Of a stretch of 64,000 nucleotides of DNA, positions 61,007 through 64,000 are shown in pieces (the first letter of the stretch is position 1; each line of letters starts with the position of its first letter). This stretch comes from Mycobacterium bohemicum DSM 44277 (lineage in GTDB: Bacteria > Actinomycetota > Actinomycetes > Mycobacteriales > Mycobacteriaceae): contig NZ_CSTD01000004.1 in the NCBI RefSeq assembly GCF_001053185.1, positions 458,867-522,866 of the forward strand, given 5' to 3'. The position numbers and the translations under genes were made by a program. Under the pieces are notes generated by a model. That model was not told where the DNA came from, searched no databases, and was given only the letters and a program-made list of their open reading frames with translations.

Positions 61007-62335
61007 ATGCCGACGCTGCTGTGGTTTCGCCGCGACCTGCGGCTGCGTGATCACCCCGCCCTCGCCGCCGCCGCCGACAGCGGGGAGGTGCTGGCCTGCT
61101 TCGTGCTCGATCCGCGGCTGGAGGCGTCGTCGGGCCCGCGGCGGCTGCAGTTCCTCGGAGATTCGTTGCGGCAGTTGCGCGCCGACCTCGACGGTCGCCT
61201 GCTGGTGACCCGCGGGCGACCCGAGCGGCAGATCCCCCGCATCGCCACGGAGATCGGCGCGGCCTCGGTGCACATCTCGGAGGACTTCGCGCCGTACGGG
61301 AAGCGCCGCGACGAACGGGTGCGCGAGGCGCTGGGTTCGGTGCCGCTGGTGGCGACGGGCTCGCCGTACCTGGTGTCACCCGGGCGCGTCACCAAACCGG
61401 ACGGCTCGCCGTATCGGGTGTTCACCCCGTTCCTGCGGCAGTGGCGCGAGGTGGGCTGGCGGGCGCCGGCGAAGTCGGGCGCCGCGTCGGCGCGCTGGCT
61501 CGACCCGACCGATGTGGACGTGGCCCAGTGCGAGATCCCGGACCCCGGGGCCGCGCTCGACCTCGCCGCCGGGGAATCCGCGGCGCTCGCCCAGTGGGAG
61601 CGGTTCGCCGGCGAAGCGCTGAAGCGCTACGGCGATGACCGCAACAGGCCCGACCTGCCGGGAACCAGCCGGATGTCGGCGTACCTGAAGTTCGGCACCA
61701 TCCATCCCCGCACCCTGGTCGCCGGCCTCGACACCGGTAGCCCCGGGGCGCAGGCCTACGTGCGGGAGTTGGCGTTTCGCGACTTTTACGCCGACGTGCT
61801 GCACCACTGGCCGGCCAGTTCGTGGCGCAACTGGAACAGCGACTTCGACGCCATCCAGACCGACACCGGAGCCGAGGCCAAGCGGCGCTTCGAATCCTGG
61901 AAGGCCGGCCGAACCGGGTTCCCGTTCGTCGACGCGGGGATGCGTCAGCTGCGCGAGACGGGCTTCATGCATAACCGGGTGCGCATGACGGTGGCGTCGT
62001 TTCTGGTCAAGGACCTGCATCTGCCGTGGCAGTGGGGCGCCGAATGGTTCCTGGAGCAACTCGTGGACGGCGACATGGCCAACAACCAGCACGGCTGGCA
62101 GTGGTGCGCGGGGTGCGGCACCGACGCCGCGCCGTACTTCCGCGTGTTCAACCCCACCAAACAGGGCGAGAAGTTCGATCCCGCCGGCGACTACATCCGG
62201 CGCTGGGTGCCCGAGCTGCGCTCGGTCGACGACGCGCACCTTCGCAAAGGCGAACGCCCGCAAGGATATCCGGAGCCGATCGTCGACCACGGCACCGAAC
62301 GGGCCGAGGCGCTGCGCCGCTACCAGAGCCTCTGA
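61007..62335 (+). CDS. phr: Deoxyribodipyrimidine photolyase (CPD class I type)
   Basis: 442 aa. The N-terminal antenna domain is PTLLWFRRDLRLRDHPALAAAA. The FAD domain has TSRMSAYLKFGTIHPRTL, WNSDFDAIQTDTGAEA, FPFVDAGMRQLRETGFMHNRVRMTVASFLVKDLHLPWQWGAEWF and DGDMANNQHGWQWCAGCGTDAAPYFRVFNP, all canonical. Splits cyclobutane pyrimidine dimers with blue light. ATG 61007. M. tuberculosis has no photolyase, so this belongs to the accessory island. Confidence 0.95.
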   Translation: MPTLLWFRRDLRLRDHPALAAAADSGEVLACFVLDPRLEASSGPRRLQFLGDSLRQLRADLDGRLLVTRGRPERQIPRIATEIGAASVHISEDFAPYGKRRDERVREALGSVPLVATGSPYLVSPGRVTKPDGSPYRVFTPFLRQWREVGWRAPAKSGAASARWLDPTDVDVAQCEIPDPGAALDLAAGESAALAQWERFAGEALKRYGDDRNRPDLPGTSRMSAYLKFGTIHPRTLVAGLDTGSPGAQAYVRELAFRDFYADVLHHWPASSWRNWNSDFDAIQTDTGAEAKRRFESWKAGRTGFPFVDAGMRQLRETGFMHNRVRMTVASFLVKDLHLPWQWGAEWFLEQLVDGDMANNQHGWQWCAGCGTDAAPYFRVFNPTKQGEKFDPAGDYIRRWVPELRSVDDAHLRKGERPQGYPEPIVDHGTERAEALRRYQSL

Positions 62336-62341
62336 GCGCGG

Positions 62342-62425
62342 TGTCAGCTCGTCGACGGCACCGACAAGTACGGGGTCAACGTCACCGTGACCAACGTGGA
62401 CGACCACCCCGAACCGGCCAGCTAG
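62342..62425 (+). pseudogene. C-terminal scrap of a DUF4333 lipoprotein (Rv3033-like)
   Basis: The frame reads CQLVDGTDKYGVNVTVTNVD then DHPEPAS and stop at 62425. This resembles the end of DUF4333 proteins, with the Cys of the conserved RCQL segment. Neither signal peptide nor start exists, and it begins 7 bp after the photolyase stop. The join NVD-DHPEPAS also looks shortened. Its position before the Rv3034c homologue matches Rv3033. Confidence 0.6.
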
Positions 62426-62444
62426 CCAGCGGGTCACCTTCTGA

Positions 62445-63182
62445 CTAGCGCGCCGCCTTCTTGCGTTCGATGTCGGCCAGCGCGGCGGCCAGTTCGGCGC
62501 GCTGCGCCGCCGAGTTCTCCCACGAAAGCTGGCGGTTCTTGACCACTTTGGCCGGCGCCCCGACCGCGATCGAGTAGTCGGGGATCTCGCCGCGCACCAC
62601 CGCGTGCGAGCCCAGCACGCAACCGCGTCCGATGGAGGTGCCGCGCAGCACCGTCACCTTCACCCCGACCCAGGTGTCGGGGCCGATTCGGACCGGGGAC
62701 TTGATGATGCCCTGATCCTTGATCGGGACGTTGATGTCGTCCATGCGATGGTCGAAATCGCACACGTAGCACCAGTCGGCCATCAACACCGAATCGCCGA
62801 GCTCGACGTCGAGGTAGGCGTTGATGACGTTGTCGCGGCCGAGCACCACCTTGTCGCCGAACCGCAGCGAACCCTCGTGCGCCCGGATGGTGTTCTTGTC
62901 CCCGATGTGGACCCAGCGGCCGATTTCCAGCTGCGCCAGCTCGGGTGTCGCGTGGATCTCCACGTCCTTGCCGAGGAACACCATGCCGCGGGTGATGATG
63001 TGCGGGTTGGCCAGCTTGAACTTCAGCAGCCGCCAGTAGCGCACCAGGTACCACGGCGTGTAGGCGCGGTTGGCCAGCACCCACTTCAGCGAGGCGAGCG
63101 TCAGGAATTTGGCCTGCCGCGGATCCCGCAGCGTCGATCCCCGCCAGCGCCGATGGAGCGGGGCGCCCCACATGGTCGTCAT
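62445..63182 (-). CDS. Hexapeptide-repeat acyltransferase (Rv3034c homologue)
   Basis: 245 aa. An N-terminal helical part (FLTLASLKWVLANRAYTPWYLVRYWRLLKFKLANPHIITRG) precedes a left-handed beta-helix with repeats such as VEIHATPELAQLEIGRWVHIGDKNTI, GPDTWVGVKVTVLRGTSIGRGCVLGSHAVV and AIAVGAPAKVVKNR-type VGAPAKVV. Proposed acyltransferase of methylglucose lipopolysaccharide in M. tuberculosis. ATG 63182 (MTTMWGAPLHRRWRG) was chosen by homology; the open frame reaches 63257. Confidence 0.9.
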   Translation of the reverse strand: MTTMWGAPLHRRWRGSTLRDPRQAKFLTLASLKWVLANRAYTPWYLVRYWRLLKFKLANPHIITRGMVFLGKDVEIHATPELAQLEIGRWVHIGDKNTIRAHEGSLRFGDKVVLGRDNVINAYLDVELGDSVLMADWCYVCDFDHRMDDINVPIKDQGIIKSPVRIGPDTWVGVKVTVLRGTSIGRGCVLGSHAVVRGEIPDYSIAVGAPAKVVKNRQLSWENSAAQRAELAAALADIERKKAAR

Positions 63183-63349
63183 GGCCGGAAAGCCTAATGG
63201 GGACCGCCGGGGTCTGGAGAACAAGGTGCGGGCGATCGGCCGGTCGCCGACCGGCACGGGTTACCCTCACCTGTACTCAATCGCAGCTCATGCCGAACGG
63301 CCGGCGCCCCTCGAGCGAACCGACTGACGAAGGATCTGGAAACCCAAGT

Positions 63350-64000
63350 GCTTGCCGGACATCTCGTGCGTGGGCTTCGGTTCTGTTCGGCCACGGTGTT
63401 GGCCGCCACGCTCGCGGCGGGGCTCGGCGGCTGCGGGAACACCGACGCGTGGGTGGAGGCGTCACCCGCGCCGGGCTGGCCCGCGCCCTACGCCGACGCG
63501 GCCAACAGCGGCTACACCGCGACCGGCGGCGCTTCCAAGCTGTCGCTGCGGTGGACGCGCTCGGTCAAGGGCAGCCTGGCGGCCGGACCGGCGCTCGGCG
63601 CGCGCGGCTACCTCGCCCTCAACGCGCAGACGCCCGCGGGTTGCTCGCTGATGGAGTGGGAGAACGACGACAACGGCCGGCAACGCTGGTGCGTCCGGCT
63701 GTTCCAGGGCGGCGGCTTCGCCGGGCCGCTGTTCGACGGCTTCGACAACCTCTATGTCGGCCAGCCGGGGGCCTTCCTGTCATTCCCGGTGACGCAGTGG
63801 ACCCGGTGGCGGCAACCGGTGATCGGGATGCCGACGACGCCGCGATTCCTCGGGCACGGCCAGCTGCTGGTCGCCACCCACCTGGGCCAGGTGTTGGTCT
63901 TCGACGCCCACCGCGGCGAGGTCGTCGGTAGCCCGCTGGATCTGGTCGACGGCGTCGACCCCACCGACGCCACGCGCGGGCTGGCCGACTGCGCGCCGGC
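63350..64000 (+). CDS. PQQ-like beta-propeller lipoprotein (Rv3035 homologue), 3' end outside window
   Basis: Open from GTG 63350 to the window edge (217 codons, no stop). A signal peptide (FCSATVLAATLAAGLGGC) gives a lipobox ending at Cys about residue 29. The mature part has WPAPYADAANSGYTATGGASKLSLRWTRSVKGSL and QVLVFDAHRGEVVG, typical of PQQ-type propeller blades. It continues beyond 64000. Start region: GAAGGA about 15 nt upstream, so the ribosome site is not ideal. Confidence 0.85.

Overview
The window is mycobacterial chromosome, very GC-rich, with GTG starts and dense 4-nt start/stop overlaps. From its left end to about 36.8 kb, and again at 38.9-44.5 kb and 62.4-64 kb, gene content and order follow the M. 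tuberculosis Rv2984-Rv3035 segment. A carotenoid cluster and photolyases suggest a pigmented, probably slow-growing non-tuberculous species. I cannot name it.

Layout. 0-4 kb: ppk1 (5' end outside), mutT1 and hupB. 4-7.5 kb: leuCD divergent from an IclR regulator, and an F420/PPOX-type protein. 7.5-10.2 kb: tRNA-Glu(CTC), tRNA-Gln(CTG), gltX and an FAH-family gene. 10.3-18.8 kb: an MFS transporter, leuB, serA, a WrbA-like flavoprotein and ilvBNC. A leader peptide and attenuator not marked by any long ORF precede ilvB. 18.8-36.8 kb: cfp6-like gene, doxX, lppZ, gatBAC with pfkA, an ACT protein, ligA, mnmA-iscS and two acyltransferases. Between gatB and pfkA lies an extra MinD-like ATPase with a PGRS-like glycine-rich head.

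37-39 kb and 44.5-62.3 kb hold genes absent from the same place in M. tuberculosis. They are a DPRP (FeS-type) photolyase, an SRPBCC protein, an SRPBCC-epimerase, a MarR regulator facing crtE-crtI-crtB-crtYc-crtYd-crtT-crtU, a Rieske-DUF5914 protein, DUF2784 and LapA-like membrane proteins, a DUF2867 SDR, a second paralogous MarR, an MMPL fragment, TspO and a classical photolyase. Together they look like a light and oxidative-stress island making an aromatic carotenoid of the isorenieratene (leprotene) type. The island is interrupted by etfBA and by the methylglucose lipopolysaccharide genes (Rv3030-Rv3032 homologues; an Rv3034c homologue lies at 62.4 kb).

A recurrent feature is damaged gene ends. 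Rv3015c/lpqA have both lost their 5' ends, SRPBCC/etfA both their 3' ends, an MMPL its N-terminus and a DUF4333 lipoprotein nearly everything. The Rv3032 homologue seems to lack an internal block, an SDR is fused in frame to a TUDOR-like protein, and the MinD-like gene looks frameshifted. Either this lineage carries many small deletions or the assembly collapsed at difficult sites; reads would decide. Several intergenic spaces also carry perfect or near-perfect palindromes.
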